Shown: positions 24,561-36,433, counted from the first letter of the stretch. The stretch: DNA of 64,000 bases from Aptenodytes patagonicus (GCF_965638725.1 NC_134963.1:13296501-13360500); one strand, 5' to 3'. The notes: generated from the sequence alone by a model not told the origin. Numbers and translations are program-made.

Positions 24561-27475
24561 TCTCCTCCAGGATGGGTTTGCTGTGGAGCATCTGGCTGGG
24601 AGCAGGAGGTTGCACTTCAGCATGTCACCCAAATGGCAAGACAGCCCTTAATTACCAGCAGCGTTTACAACTGGGTTTAAAGACTAACAAAAGAAAACAA
24701 ATAGGAGAAAAGTCTCCTTCCCCCTGGCTACAGCTCATTATTCGAGGGAGGAATTCGTTGGCTATGAGATGTCACAGTGTCTGGAGGCAGCTGTGGCTCC
24801 ATGAAGGGGTTAGTGATGCTTAACACCAGGGTCACACACATTGTCCACCCGGGAGGGTCTGTGCTGCTGGTGGGGGTCACTGGGCTTAAGTCTCAAAGCA
24901 CACCCAGTCCCCTCCCGAGATAGGTACGGGCAGAAGCGTCCAAAACACGATGCCATAATGCCCCACCAGCATTGCTTTATCTATGGAGGTCTCTCCTCCC
25001 CTTCTCTCTGCTGGGATGAGCAAAGCTTCGGGAACTTCTTGGTCTGCTCCCAGGGGTGGCTGTGCTGGTTCATGGCCAGGAGCTCCTGCTGAACTTCCTG
25101 GCCTTCGATTTAAAAGAGACAGAAAGGCAGTCTGGTCAGCCAGGGCGGGTTATTTCTATGACATCGGGTTCTTTCATTAGAGAAAAAGAAAGTTTTTGCT
25201 TCTCTGTCCCCACGGCCATCGTGTGGCAAAGTCTTCTCTTTGGAGACATCCAAAATAAAGCAGATGAGATCTGCTTTGCAAGTAGAGACCAAAACTGCAA
25301 AAACGCAAAATCTCCAACAGAAACTGCCAAAGAGAAACATGAAAAACCCCAAATGACCTCGACTTTAGCAGAGAAACACCTGGATGGTTACGGGATATTC
25401 TCTGGGGGAAAAGGGACTGGCTTGTACTGAAGGGGCCCGAGATTGTCTGAGAAATAGTGAGAAACCCTTGGGGAGCCGGGGATGCTCTGCAGAGGAAAAA
25501 CACCCAGAAGTGTTATATCAACCCCCCGTGCAAACCCAGATTAGATAATCTGCAGGAATAAGAACCAGCTGCCAAGCGAGAGCCTGGAGAGCTGCACATC
25601 ACCTGGAGGGGCCGAGGGGAGGACTGCAGCACGGGGGGACCAAGGAAGAGGCTGCTGGAGGAAAACAGGCTGAGCTCCTGCACGTGCAGGGCTCAGAGCG
25701 GTGCAGAGAGGCTCCCAGAGTGGCTGGAAAGCACAAACGTCCCCATCAGGCAACAAAAGGGTCTCTGTAGCCACCTGAGGACCCTGCAGCACGATCTAAC
25801 AGTGTGCCAGGAGCAAACAAGAGACATCAAGTGCATCTCTGCGGGGTGAGCCAGCAAGCGTGTCCTGAGCCATGGGCACACGTGGATGCAAGAGCTGTGC
25901 TTGCCCAGAGCAGAGCCAGACACAGCTTTGGGAGCTGCTGTGCCGTCCGTTGGCCATGGCTCTGCCCAGGCATGGGCCGGCTCCTGCCACAGAAGCTGGG
26001 GAGTCAGAAAAAAAGACCAACCCAGTTCTTCTAGGAGAAGAAACCGGGCCTCTGGAGATGCCTGGTATATCTGGACAGCTCTGGAGCTTCCTGTGGATTA
26101 TTTACCCTGCTCCGCATGCTGCCAAACAAAATAAATCAATTCAGCTTTTGCTTCCATTTTAGGAAAACAAATCCTCTGGGACAGGCCGGGAGCTGGTGCC
26201 CTGCGAGGAGCCACGTGCTCGCCCAGCCTGGCCCCGGCAGGGTGTAAACCGGCGCTCAGAAACTGCTTGGCCCCGCTGGCCCATGCCCCTGCCTTGCCGA
26301 GGGCCGGCAGTGGTCACAGAGCCCCTGTGGCTTCCTCGGCAGCTCAGGGCAAATGGCAGGACATGGCCAAAAGGTTTATTTAGCCTCCTGCAAACCAAGC
26401 CTCCTGCCGCTGAGCCGCCCAGCGAGTTCTCCCAGGGCTTGGGTGACCTTATCCTTATCTCTCCGTGTCCTTCGGCTCATCTGCAGCGGCTGCTTCGGGC
26501 GGCAGGTCCCCAGAGGCCGGTTTCCCATGATGCAGTCCCCTTATCTCATGGCGTCGCATTCCCAGCCCCAAGCACTCCGCATCAGCCCATCCCACCCCAC
26601 CTCTGTGTCTGCAGCACCGGGAATCACCCGCTTGTGCTACAGGAGGGATCGCCACTGCAAAGAAGCTAGAAAAATCTTTCCCAAAACATAGAGGCAGCAT
26701 GAACCAACCGCATTTCCCTCCAGCTGCCCAGGAGAGCTTTGCCAGGGCTTAAAGCCAAGCTTGCAAGCTCATGGTCCTGAGATACATCAAGAGCTGCTGG
26801 ATTTCCAAGCTCAGCCCCGACCCCAGCATCTCCTCTCCCTGGAGCAGGCACACTCCTCATGCTCCTTGCTCCAGCTGCTGCCCAGGCAGCGAGGCACGTG
26901 CTGGCACCGGTGGCAACAAAGAGCCTAATGCAAATTGCCCAGCGTCCGACTGCTTAATTACACCAGCCCCTTTCAGATGTCATTATGTATTTTATCAGAA
27001 CTGACTTCTTAGAAAGAAAAAAAAATAAAATCTTTCAAACCTCTGCTCCTCTCCCTTCCCTGGCCGGGGGCACAGCCCCATGCTGGCAGCATCAGCATTG
27101 CTCTGAGAGCAGGATTTGAAAGGCCTGACTAGGATGGCTCCTTCACCTCCTTCAGCAGTAAAAATCATTTGGCTTTGAATGAGGTGCATATTGATAAGTC
27201 TAGTGCTGCTCCAGAAGGAGAAATAAGGGAGCACTGGCCTCCCGGAGTGATCCGGGCAGGGCCAGTGGAGAGGTGCTGCTGTGGCCAGGGTGCCGCATGC
27301 AAGGTGAATTGCTGGTAAACACAATCCTGCCCCTTCTCCCGTCTGTCAGAGGGGTCCCAAAATGCATAGCCCCTGGGGTCTCGGTCCCTGCCGAGCCCCC
27401 CGTGGGAAGCCCGCTCCTCCCCACCCGGAGGATGCTCACCAACAGCCCCATCCTGCACACAGCGTCTCCCTGTTA

Positions 27476-27610
27476 GAGCTGATATTAAGCTATAAACCGT
27501 AATGTGTTATGACACCACCCGATGCAGTTAATTGCTATAAACCCATGAAATGTAATGTAATTGGTGGAGTGGCCATTATGGCATTGTGTTTTGGGTCTAA
27601 TGGCTTCAAG
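27476..27610. promoter_or_regulatory. AT-rich island, candidate conserved non-coding element
   Basis: TTAATTGCTATAAA and repeated ATGTAATGTAATTGG sequence form a compact AT-rich block about 2.1 kb beyond the HSPB8 poly(A) site. No coding signature is seen. Confidence 0.25.
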
Positions 27611-27808
27611 CCATTACTTCACATGCAGGCTGGGGATGAGCAAACAGCTCCCGCTCCCCGCTGGCCCCGGCTCTGCAGCATCCCAGTACCCCAGAAACAC
27701 GTATTTCCCACCCCATCTTCCTCAGACACAGGGGGAGATGCTGATGCAGAAATGCCCCAGCGTTTCCACACTTGTTTTTCCATTTGCAGAAACACCAATA
27801 GGGATTAC

Positions 27809-27876
27809 TTTTTTTTTTTTTTTTAAAACCTCCTTCACTTCAATAATCAGGTCATACTTAAAAAAAAAAAAAAAAA
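27809..27876. repeat. T16 and A17 runs, inverted pair
   Basis: A run of 16 T (27809-27824) and a run of 17 A (27860-27876) face each other across 35 bases, so either strand could fold into a dA-dT hairpin. Confidence 0.9.
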
Positions 27877-29751
27877 CACACAACCAAAACACAAACAAAA
27901 AAAGCAGATCTCCACTTACGATTATTTCATTAGTAGATGATACTCCAGACAATCCAACAGCTTGAGAAGCCACTGGCTGCACTGGTCCAAGCACGCTGCC
28001 TGTGTAAGAGGTCCTCAGTGCTAATTGCTGATGCCAACCTCAGCCACTAAGAAATTATTGCTAATGCATCTTACAACAGTCTTCATAAGACATTATTAAG
28101 GAATTCATCAGAAAGCAGCATCAAATAAAACAGAAGGTGACTAAAGAATAAAGAACATCTTCTCCCAAACTGTAGGATCAGCAGGAGAGAAAGCTGGGAG
28201 CCATCATCTGACTGCCGCAGCCCCAGAGCTGAGCCTGGAGCTGCCTTTGCCTTAGCACTGGTGCAACTGCAGCCTGGGGACCTCCCCAAATACCCTGGGG
28301 TGGGAGAGGGGCTCAGCTGCAGCTAATTCCCCCCCACAGCCCCCTGCAGAGCCGCAGCTGGTCCCCTGTGCCTGCAGCCCTGCTCGGGGCAGCCGTCCTC
28401 TGCCACTCGTGACGTGCACGGTCAGGGCTGCTGTGTTGCTGCATCCAGCCTCTCGCTCCCGGGGTGCTGGAGCCTGAGGGTCGCCCCAGGGACACACGTG
28501 CTTCCCCCGGGGTCCTTCCCATGAAAAGTGCATTGAGGGGATGGGGCACTGGGGACAAAATTGGGGTTGGGCCTGGGGAGCCTGCGGGGCTGGGGATGTT
28601 TTTTTCAAAAGTCTGAAAAAATAATTCTTTGAAGGGGTGAGGAAGAGGAGGGACGGTTTGTGCTGGAGAGGTGTCACCCATGGGGCATGACGCTTGTGGG
28701 CGTGCTCCAAGTGGCACAAGGACACAGGGCTGGAGCTGTGACTCATGACTTTTTTGCTTTCCATCCTGGTGTCGGTATTACATTTCGAGGATTATATTTT
28801 ATTCATAAAAATTGCTGTGCTCACAGCCGCGCCTGGCAGAGCTGTTGTGGCTGAGCCCGGGGCTGGCTCCCACTGACAGGCATGGGGGTGTTGTGCACCG
28901 CCTGGGGGTCCAGGCTCCGTTAACAACTGTTAAAAATAATATATAAAACCCGGGTGAGAGCCCCCGGGTTCCCCTCCGTGACCTGGAGTGTGGGTACCAT
29001 CGTGGCCCCCGAGTGCCGGGGCCGGGGTTTACAGCACGTGATGGGCTGTTGTTGGTAACCGCATCCTGAATGAGCCGTCGCGGAGCATGTGAGGTTGTAT
29101 TTTTAACTCCGAGGTCCTGGTGACATGGAAAACCGGGTGCCCGGTCCAGGTGCCGCACAGATCAATGGAAAAACTCCTGCCGCCCATCGGCACCTCTGCT
29201 TTGCCGCGTGTTCACAAATCTTACCCGGTGCTTCGCCCCCGGGAATGGTTTTAAGGCTGTGTCCAGAGCCCAGCAGAAACCATTTGCCGGTACCTCCGCT
29301 GGGGAATTAGCTGGGAAGTGCTTCCCCGTGGAGCTGCTGGTGGGGAACTGGCAGGGTGAGATGGAAATGGGGATGGTGCAAACCCGACTTTCCCAGCTCA
29401 GAGGCTGATTTAGCATCCCCAAGCAGGAAAAACATTTGCAACCTCTCAAGAGGGTGAGGAAAGGATGAGCCCGCGGTCCTCGCTGGGCTCGGTGCCTCCA
29501 TGGCACAGTGTTAGCCAGGACTCTGCATTCACAGGCTGCAGAAAAGGCTGAAGCAAAAGCTTCGGCCGCCCATCAGTGCAAAGGATCCCCACACATCTCT
29601 CTTCTCCTTCCCCCCATGGGGAGCACCCCGTGCTGGGCTAGGAGGTGGCACACGGTGGCATCCCCCCTCCTCCCCGCCACCCTCCCACAGCCCTGCGCCC
29701 GCCCCGCCGGGCTCAGCCGAGACAAGCAGAGGCTAAGAACATCGACTGGGT

Positions 29752-29757
29752 TTTATT
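29752..29757 (-). terminator. HSPB8: HSPB8 poly(A) signal AATAAA
   Basis: A canonical AATAAA on the minus strand 587 nt after the stop codon, the first I find downstream. Cleavage is expected near 29735. Confidence 0.75.
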
Positions 29758-30343
29758 CCTCAGGTCTGACAAGTAAAAGCACAAATTCTCTCTGGAAAAA
29801 AAGAAAAAAAACAACCCAAAAAACAATGTTCAAAACACGCGGACGGTTTGCGTTTCTCAGGACGGAGGCCGTGCCGTCAAGCTCCGCTGCCGGACGCACA
29901 TCCTTTGCAGAGATGTCGTTTAAAAAAAAACAACCCACGGAGGAGGAAAAGACACGGGGCTACAAGATTCCACATCAATTTAGAGAAAAAAGGGCTCTTT
30001 TTTGCTATTGTTATAAATATCCCATTGGAGCGACTCAGAGCAAAAAATAACCGTAACGAGGACATCCGTTCTGCTCGGCCCCATGGGCACAAAAATCTCT
30101 ACCAGCACCTCAGACTGCTACAAGCCCTTGGGGACGGTGGCCTGGTACCTGGCGCACGCGCCCCGGCTCTCAGCTGGTCCCCCCGTGGGGTGGTGGGTGC
30201 TGCCGTCCCTGCAAGCAGCACCCGTCACCCTTGCCGGAGGCTGTCCGGACGCTGCGCCGCAGGGGACCGGGGAGCGGGGGTCTGGGGGGAGAGGGGAGAG
30301 GGGAGGAGGGATGCCGGGGCGCGGGAGGGACGCGGGTGGCCGG

Positions 30344-30503
30344 TCAGGTGCAGGTGGCCTCCTGGCTCTCGACGGGGATCTCGCTGCCACAGCCGCCCTC
30401 ACCGTACTGCGGGTAGGGGGGGATCTGGGGCGCCTCGATGATCAGCAGCCCCTCCGGCGACAAGGAGGCGAAGACCGTGATGGGGTCCACCTCGTAGGGC
30501 AGC
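30344..30503 (-). CDS. HSPB8: HSPB8 coding exon 3 (last)
   Basis: 160 nt from the acceptor to TGA at 30346-30344. It completes Gln148 and encodes residues 149-200: [18 protein letters not shown], then [12 protein letters not shown] of the last beta strands, and a short tail ending SQEATCT. As in other HSPB8 proteins I see no classical I-X-I/V motif that small heat-shock proteins use for oligomer docking, which fits its dimeric, BAG3-bound state. Confidence 0.97.
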
Positions 30504-31751
30504 CTGCAGGAAGGAGGGAAAGACGAGATGGTTTAGGAGCTGGGGGGCCGGGGCAGCTGCCGGCTCGCAGCATGCCACATCCCTGGTGGACATCGACCTT
30601 TGGGAAGCCCACGCAGGACCCCCAGCACTTGGGGAACCACCAATGCCGAGCCAGCAGCCCTGGCGTGGGGCTCGGCAAAGCCTACGTTATTACTGTAGCG
30701 CCCGGGAATGTGCCGGGGATATTTAAAGCGGCCTCCTGGCCGGCCTGGCCCCTGTGGGCGCCCTGTTTAATCTCCCTGGCAGATGTGTTTGACGGGATGT
30801 CACCCGCCGCTTGTGCCGCCCAGGCTTCTGCAAAGCAGGAGTAAATCATCGCTGTGCCGCAGCCCGCGTCAGCCGCAAGCCTTGCCCGTAAAAGGAGCCG
30901 CCACGGCTGCCGAGCGCTGAGCAGGAGGGAGCGCGGTGCTCACCCCAGCTTTCCCGCGGGAGTTTGGGATGCACAGGGCTCCTCTGGGGTGGAAAAGCAA
31001 AGCTGAGCTGCTGCCAGCTGAGGAATCCCTTCCCATGCACTGGGCTTTGCTGCTTCTCCCTGTTAACCCCGCGAGCCCTGCGGCCGGGGGTCTGCCCCCC
31101 ACATGGGTGAAGCACTGCAGTTGGGGCTCGCCTGCCTCCGGACTCGCCTTTCCTCCCTGCCCTTTGCCGCTGCTGTTGCCAAAGTGAGCCATCGTGGTGA
31201 GTCAACGCAATAGCAATCTAACTGACATCATTCAGACAGAGATATATATACACATTCACACACAGGGATGTATTTTGGGGCTGACAATGGTGTCAGCCCA
31301 TCGTGCCCTGCTGAACCCCGGGGGATGTGCTGGCACTGTGAGTGTGGCTCTTTGCACTCCTCCTGCTCCCTGTGCCCCAGACGGCTCCAAATGCAGCCCC
31401 GGGCCTGGAGGAGAATGACAAAGCACCCAGAAAAAGACCTCCTCCTCTTTTACCTCCCTCGGGAAATCACTGTGTGGCCCGAACCAGCCAGGCCCGTGCC
31501 TCAAAAGGGCAGATTTTGGGATGAAAACAGGCACAGGAGTCCCTGCATGCGTGAGCTGGGGTGCGGGGACTGGCAAAGCTCAACCCTTCACTGCCGATGG
31601 CATCCCCGCGCTGCCTGTGACCTGCCGGTGCCGCAGGGACGGGGTCCCACAGCAGGCTAGCGACATTTGGGTGCTAGTTGAGGGGATGTGGCACCCCCCC
31701 TAGCCCCAGCCCCTTCGGCAGGGGGACGCCCCAGGGCCGGCTGGTACCTAC
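30504..31751 (-). other. HSPB8 intron 2
   Basis: 1.25 kb with GTAGGT donor and TCCTGCAG acceptor (minus strand). Contains a short AT/CA-rich patch near 31237-31263; no other feature recognised. Confidence 0.9.
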
Positions 31752-31815
31752 TGGATTTTCTTGGTGAAGTTCTTGGAGACGATCCCTCCTTCCACCTGCT
31801 GCTCCTCGTGTTTGC
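31752..31815 (-). CDS. HSPB8: HSPB8 coding exon 2
   Basis: 64 nt encoding residues 127-148 of the alpha-crystallin core: GKHEEQQ, then [13 protein letters not shown] and the first two bases of Gln148. The acceptor is TCCCTGCAG. The donor used must be GTAGGT directly after CCA, because the next GT four bases on would bring an in-frame TAG into the exon. With this donor the phase joins exactly to exon 3. Confidence 0.95.
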
Positions 31816-32981
31816 CTGCAGGGAAGGGCAACACCCAGTCACCACCTCACCGGGAGATTATTTTTTCCCCAACAAACAACAACAAAAGCCAACAGGAAAG
31901 TTTTCAGAGGATTTGTTTTCCTCCCCCCGTGCAAACCCTTCCCTCTGGGGAGGGCTCAAGGAGCCTCTCCTATGTGAGGAAGGAGATGCCAGACACAGCA
32001 CACCCATATTTCCAGTAAGAGCCTGGGGTCTCGCAGGCTGCCAAGAGCTGGGGCTTAAGAAACGCCCCCCAGACATAATAAAACCTTTGGAGGTGGCAGT
32101 GTCCCCCCTTGTCCCGTTCCCCAGGCTGGGCTCCCCTCCACCGCGCTGTCAGGCTGGGGGTCCCTGTGCCTGGAGCATCTCTGAAGTTAAAACCACGCCA
32201 GTGGCGGCCTGGACCCCCCTGACCTGCGGTTTTCCCCCTGCGATGCCATGAGCCCCAAATAAATACCCAGGGCCATGCTGCGTGGCAGCCCCCAGCCTCT
32301 CCCTGGGGACCCCGGCCCGGGGCACTCGGGGGCAATGCGGGATGTCGGTGCCGGGCTGAAGGGATGCTCAGGGCTGGGTGCCCGTGGGCACCCCCGATGT
32401 GGTGCACCCCGCACCCGCTGTCCCCACCATTAACTGAATTTTTAGGGACGTGCTTCTGGCCAGCTCACCCCCAGGCTGGGGCCTGTCGGGGCTGGGTTGG
32501 GGTGGTGGCCGCAGGGTGGCTGCCCCCCGCTTCCCAGCACCGGAGCTGCCTCTCTCTCGGCCCCTTTAAAGGGAATGTCCCTCCACACCGGCCTCACCCC
32601 GGCTATAATTAACTGAGCCAAGCTGGGGCCCCTCTTGGCAGCTTGCTGCAGGGTGCTGCCGCCTGTAGCGGTGCCTCCCCAGCCAGCCAGGGCAGAAAGT
32701 GGGGAGATTTACCCCAAAGGAGGCTTGTCCTTTTCATTTTTGCAGCAAACCACCACGGCTTGCGAGCCGGGTCCCCCCGTGGCACCCCCGAACCACCCGT
32801 GGGGCTGCCCCAAAGCCCTGCCGCAGCCCTGGCCCTGCTCCCAAGCACGGGGCTGTTCCCACTGGCTTAAAATAAAGGTGATTTTTGCATTTTATGGCAA
32901 TTTATTGAGCCGGCATAGGCAGGGCAGGACCGGCTACTTTTCATGCCCCATCCTCCTCCTCCCTGGTGCCTTCGCTCTCAC
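31816..32981 (-). other. HSPB8 intron 1
   Basis: 1.17 kb with GTGAGA donor and CTGCAG acceptor (minus strand). GC-rich, no repeat or other gene recognised. Confidence 0.9.
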
Positions 32982-33360
32982 CTGACACCTCGACGTAGCC
33001 ATCCTTGGTTTTGACCGTCAGTTCCTCAGGTTTGAAGCTGTGCACATTGACGCACACCTTCCAGGGCTCGCGGGGAAAGGGCGCGGGGCTGCGGCTCTCG
33101 GGGAACCCCCCAAAGCGGGTGCCGTAGCCGGGGGCCATGGCGGAGGTGCGGGCCATGCCGGTGCGCAGGGGACCCGGCCAGGTGGTGGTGAGCCGGGGCC
33201 GAGCCCAGTCGGGCCAGTCCGCCGTCAGGTCCCCGGGGAAGGGCGACATGCCGAAATCATCGTCCAGCAGGCGCGAGGTCAAGCCGGGCTCCCGGAAAGG
33301 GTCGCGGACGCTGCGCCTGCCGGGGTAATGGCAGGAGAAGGGCATCTGGCTGTCTGCCAT
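32982..33360 (-). CDS. HSPB8: HSPB8 coding exon 1
   Basis: 379 nt from ATG 33360 to donor CAG/GTGAGA, encoding residues 1-126 plus one base of Gly127. The start has a strong context (GCCATGG) and matches the known HSPB8 N-terminus. An in-frame ATG 45 nt upstream would add 15 residues foreign to the family and was not chosen. The exon holds the N-terminal region and the first half of the alpha-crystallin domain, including [15 protein letters not shown] and [11 protein letters not shown]. Confidence 0.97.
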
Positions 33361-33848
33361 GGCTTCCTTCGGAGGGGTCCGAGCGCGTCCCTGGGGCTCT
33401 CCCACAGAGCCTCAGCCTCTATGCGGCTGCTCCTGGCTGCGAACTTCCCCAGGGAGCCTGTCCCGGAGGAGACACATCCACCCCGGGCGGGACGCGGGCG
33501 CGCGGCTGTGGGTGGGCGCCGCGGGGACGGTCCCCTCCTTCCCCGGCACCAGGTGAAGGACGACAGAGAAAATCAATTCAGGGCTGAATCACTGGGAGCC
33601 GGAGGAGCGCAGGAAGGACGGAGGGAGCTCTCTGGCCGTGAGAAAACGCTTCCTGTCTGGCTGTGATCCCAGGGACTGGGGAAAGAAAAATAAAACTTCG
33701 CAGTGGGAGAGGGGAAAAAAACCAAAAAATGCCGAATATCACAAGATTAAAAAGCTTATCTCTCCCCTCTCGCTCCCCAGCACTTTACGTGCGACTTTCC
33801 CTGCCGCTCCCGGGCTAGAGCTGCAATAAATGCTTGAGCTCGGAGCCG

Positions 33849-33868
33849 AGAAACTTCTCTAACCTTCC
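33849..33868. promoter_or_regulatory. HSPB8: Heat-shock-element-like sequence
   Basis: Four contiguous 5-base units read aGAAa, cTTCt, cTAAc, cTTCc, so three of four match the alternating nGAAn/nTTCn pattern and one differs by a base. It lies just downstream of the TATA box at the predicted start site. HSF1 binding is inferred. Confidence 0.45.
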
Positions 33869-33885
33869 AGCTGCTGGGTGAGCGC

Positions 33886-33893
33886 TATTTATA
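33886..33893 (-). promoter_or_regulatory. HSPB8: HSPB8 TATA box
   Basis: TATAAATA on the minus strand, about 530 bases upstream of the ATG, places the start site near 33855-33860. The extended sequence GTATAAATAG is also one base away from a MEF2 site, which would suit a muscle-rich gene. A G14 tract (33901-33914) lies 8 bases further upstream. Confidence 0.7.
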
Positions 33894-33900
33894 CAGATTT

Positions 33901-33914
33901 GGGGGGGGGGGGGG
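33901..33914. repeat. Poly-G run of 14
   Basis: Fourteen consecutive G residues immediately upstream of the HSPB8 TATA box (C14 on the transcribed orientation). Confidence 0.95.
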
Positions 33915-36414
33915 TGTTTTGCAATTCCTGCCCTGTCAGCCGAGTATTTTGGAGAGGATGAAACAGCCGTGGAGAATCTGGGCTGTGGCAGCTGACCTCT
34001 CCTGCCGGCCTGAGGATCCCGGCTGCTGCAGGGCCACGGCGCTTCGGCAGCTGCCCCGGCCCCCACTGCCCCCTCCCACTGCCCTGCACCCAGCCCACCC
34101 ACCCAAAATAGCCCCCGAGCTCAGGGCCGGCTGCTTTTACCCCAGTGTCACCCGTTAAAAATACCCCCCGGTGGAGCTGGGCCAAGCTGCTCCCCTCACT
34201 GTAAAGCCCCGTGTCCCCGCCCCACCAAGCAGCCCACTGTACCAGGAAATGGGTCACTGGTGGCACCCCGGCGTGGCACTGCGAGGGCGGCGGGACCCCA
34301 TGAGTGGGTGTTTGGGGGATGCCGGGGCAGGGGACAGACCCCTTTTGTGGCCAGCAGCATGCAGGGTCTTGGCCACCCAGGGCTGGCCGCAGAGCCCGGG
34401 CGCAAGCCGTGGGACAAGAGATGCTCCACTCCAGCCCTGCTTCATCGGCCGCCTTCCCCGGCCAGGCCTGGAGAAATGTCCCCTAACCGCAGGAAGGAGA
34501 GGGACCCCAGGCAACAGCCAGGCAGGGTCCTCGTGGCACTCCTCAGCACCTGCCTCCTCCTCGCCCTCCTCCTCCTCACCCCGCCGCGTGCCCCAGCCCT
34601 GCCGCAATTGCCGTGCGCGGGCAGGGTGAGGTGGTAATTACAGCCGCGCGGCAGCGGGGCTAATTACAGGGCAGTGGCGGGGAGCGGGCAGCGTGCTGTG
34701 GGAAGAGGCACAGCGGCGGCGGCAGGTGAGTTCCCAGTGAGCATCTGCCCGGGCAACGCGGCCACGACCACGCAAGCTGGGGGTACCTGGTGGCAACGAG
34801 GGGCTCCCCATGGAGGTGGTCCAGGCATAGCTCGGATGGGTGAAGGGATGCGCCAGATGATGGGACGTCATCGATGAGGGACCACTTCCTCATGTCGCAT
34901 CCTCCCTCCTGGGTCTGCCTCACGCTCCTCTCCAGCATCTGCAATTTTTCTAATAGACTTGATGGAGCTAATTACAGCAGGAAGACTTTAATGCAGCGCA
35001 GGCCACACAGCGATTCAGCCGCTGGTCACTCCAACGGCATTAATCACGCTGCACCAACACTGCATTGCTGGGGGAGGGAGCTGCCTCTTGGCGCAGGGCA
35101 GGGCTGCTCCCTCATGCTCAGCTCCTTCGCCCCCCCATGCTTGGGGGGGACAGCTGGGCACCATGGGGGCCTCCCTGGGGACTGAGGGGGACACCTGGAG
35201 ATGCCTGGGGAGGTCCCAGGTGCTGGCTGAGCACCCCTGGGTGCAGGGAGGCAGCTGCCAGCAGAGGGGCAGAGCATCCCCCTCCGTCCCCTTGTCCTGC
35301 CTGGCTACCCCTGCCCGGCTGGGGGCTCCTGCTGCCTGGGGGTGACAGCAGGGTGTCCTGGGGGACATCGCCACACACTGAGCCTGAGCTCAGCTGGGCA
35401 CCTCTCACCTTGGATGGAGAGCAGGATCACTCCAGCACCCAGCTCTGCACCCACTCAGGCAGATGCTGGCCCATGGGGAGAGGGGGATGAGCCCCGAGGA
35501 GGTTTCGGGCAGTCCCACGATCCTGCCGTGTTTCCAGGAGCCTCCCAACATCTCCAGTCCCTCTTTTCCTTGCATAGCTCCGGGCCATCCTCCCTCCCCA
35601 GCCAGGAATCCTCCCTGTCGCCTTGTTTATCCCCATTAGTCACACGTCCCCTTCCACCGGCTCTCACCCTCTTTGGGCCATCCCAATTTAGCTCCTGTTG
35701 TCACTGCAAATCTCCTGGCTGCCTCCCACGGCTGAGCCAGCCCCACAACATCAGCTCTGGGGAGCGCGGAGCAGCCTCACAGCCTCCCTTCTCCTCCGAG
35801 TGACCTGGGGACGCTGCCTCATGTCCCCAGTGTCCATCCGTGCTGCAGCCAGACCCTTCCTCGGTGCCCATCTGAGCCCCATCAGGAACAGCGTGGGAAC
35901 CCGATCTGGTGCTACCGCTCCCCCAGCCAGTCCAGGGGAGCATCCCAGGGCGAGGGGCATCATCTGGGGTGGTGAAGAGTCCCCACCGCCCCGTTGCTCA
36001 CGGGGAGACGGCTGAGGAGGTGACCGCAGGGGGAGCCTGTGGCGCAGGAGCACCATGCAGGGCTTGGAGCAAGGGCTGTGTGGGAAGCGCACAGCCCAGA
36101 GGAGAGCACCGGCGAGCCCAAATGGTGACCTCCATGGTGAGACTGGCTTGGGCTACTGGTGCCTGAATGGGGCGGGGGAAACCCAAAACGCCTGGCAAAG
36201 GGCAGCGAAAGCCTGGCCCAGCAAGGAAGGGAGAGCTGCCAGAAATCCTAGCCCACAACTTTTTTTGCTTCAGCCAGTGCCCTGAGGAGCCAGTCCTCGG
36301 CAGCTGGGCGTGGAGGCACATGCCCTTCCCTGCAGAGCAGCTGAAACAACCCAAGATATCCCACCACACGCAGTCGGATCCAAAAGGAACATGACAAACA
36401 GGGCTGCGATGAGA
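33915..36414. other. Spacer between SRRM4 3' end and HSPB8 promoter
   Basis: About 2.5 kb of GC-rich DNA. Open frames on both strands show no domains or paired splice sites. No repeat family was recognised. It should hold the upstream control sequence of HSPB8. Confidence 0.6.
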
Positions 36415-36433
36415 AGGAAATACTGTCCGAACC

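Larger units (their letters stand above)
9472..29734. other. Intergenic region, no supported gene
   Basis: About 20 kb lies between the CCDC60-position promoter and the HSPB8 poly(A) site. It is mostly GC-rich. I see no exon series with matched splice sites and phases, no RNA gene and no further recognisable mobile element. The long open frames are on GC-rich strands with few stops and show no domains. The region has homopolymer tracts and several AT-rich islands, listed separately, that stand out from the background and may be conserved regulatory elements. Confidence 0.55.
29735..33855 (-). other. HSPB8: HSPB8 gene, complete (HSP22 small heat-shock protein)
   Basis: Three coding exons (33360-32982, 31815-31752, 30503-30344) join in frame to 200 codons; the human protein is 196 residues. 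HSPB8 is an ATP-independent holdase of the cytosol and nucleus. With BAG3 and HSC70 it routes misfolded and filamin-type clients to selective autophagy, and it is abundant in muscle and neurons. Seen here: the HSPB8-specific start [15 protein letters not shown], the [16 protein letters not shown] block at residues 30-45, an alpha-crystallin domain from about residue 95 to 175, and the C-terminus SQEATCT. The lysine matching human Lys141, a motor-neuropathy hotspot, is present at residue 145. A TATA box lies at 33886-33893 and AATAAA at 29752-29757, giving a 5' UTR of about 0.5 kb and a 3' UTR of about 0.6 kb. Transcript ends are inferred from these signals. Confidence 0.93.

Noticed and set aside
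30083-30844. 253-codon open frame, plus strand
   Set aside because: Antisense shadow of HSPB8 exon 3 and its 3' UTR in GC-rich sequence.
33361-33405. Upstream in-frame ATG of HSPB8
   Set aside because: It would add 15 residues not found in the family; the ATG at 33360 has a strong context and gives the conserved MAD start.
33040-33666. 208-codon open frame, plus strand
   Set aside because: Antisense shadow of HSPB8 exon 1 in a CpG-rich segment.
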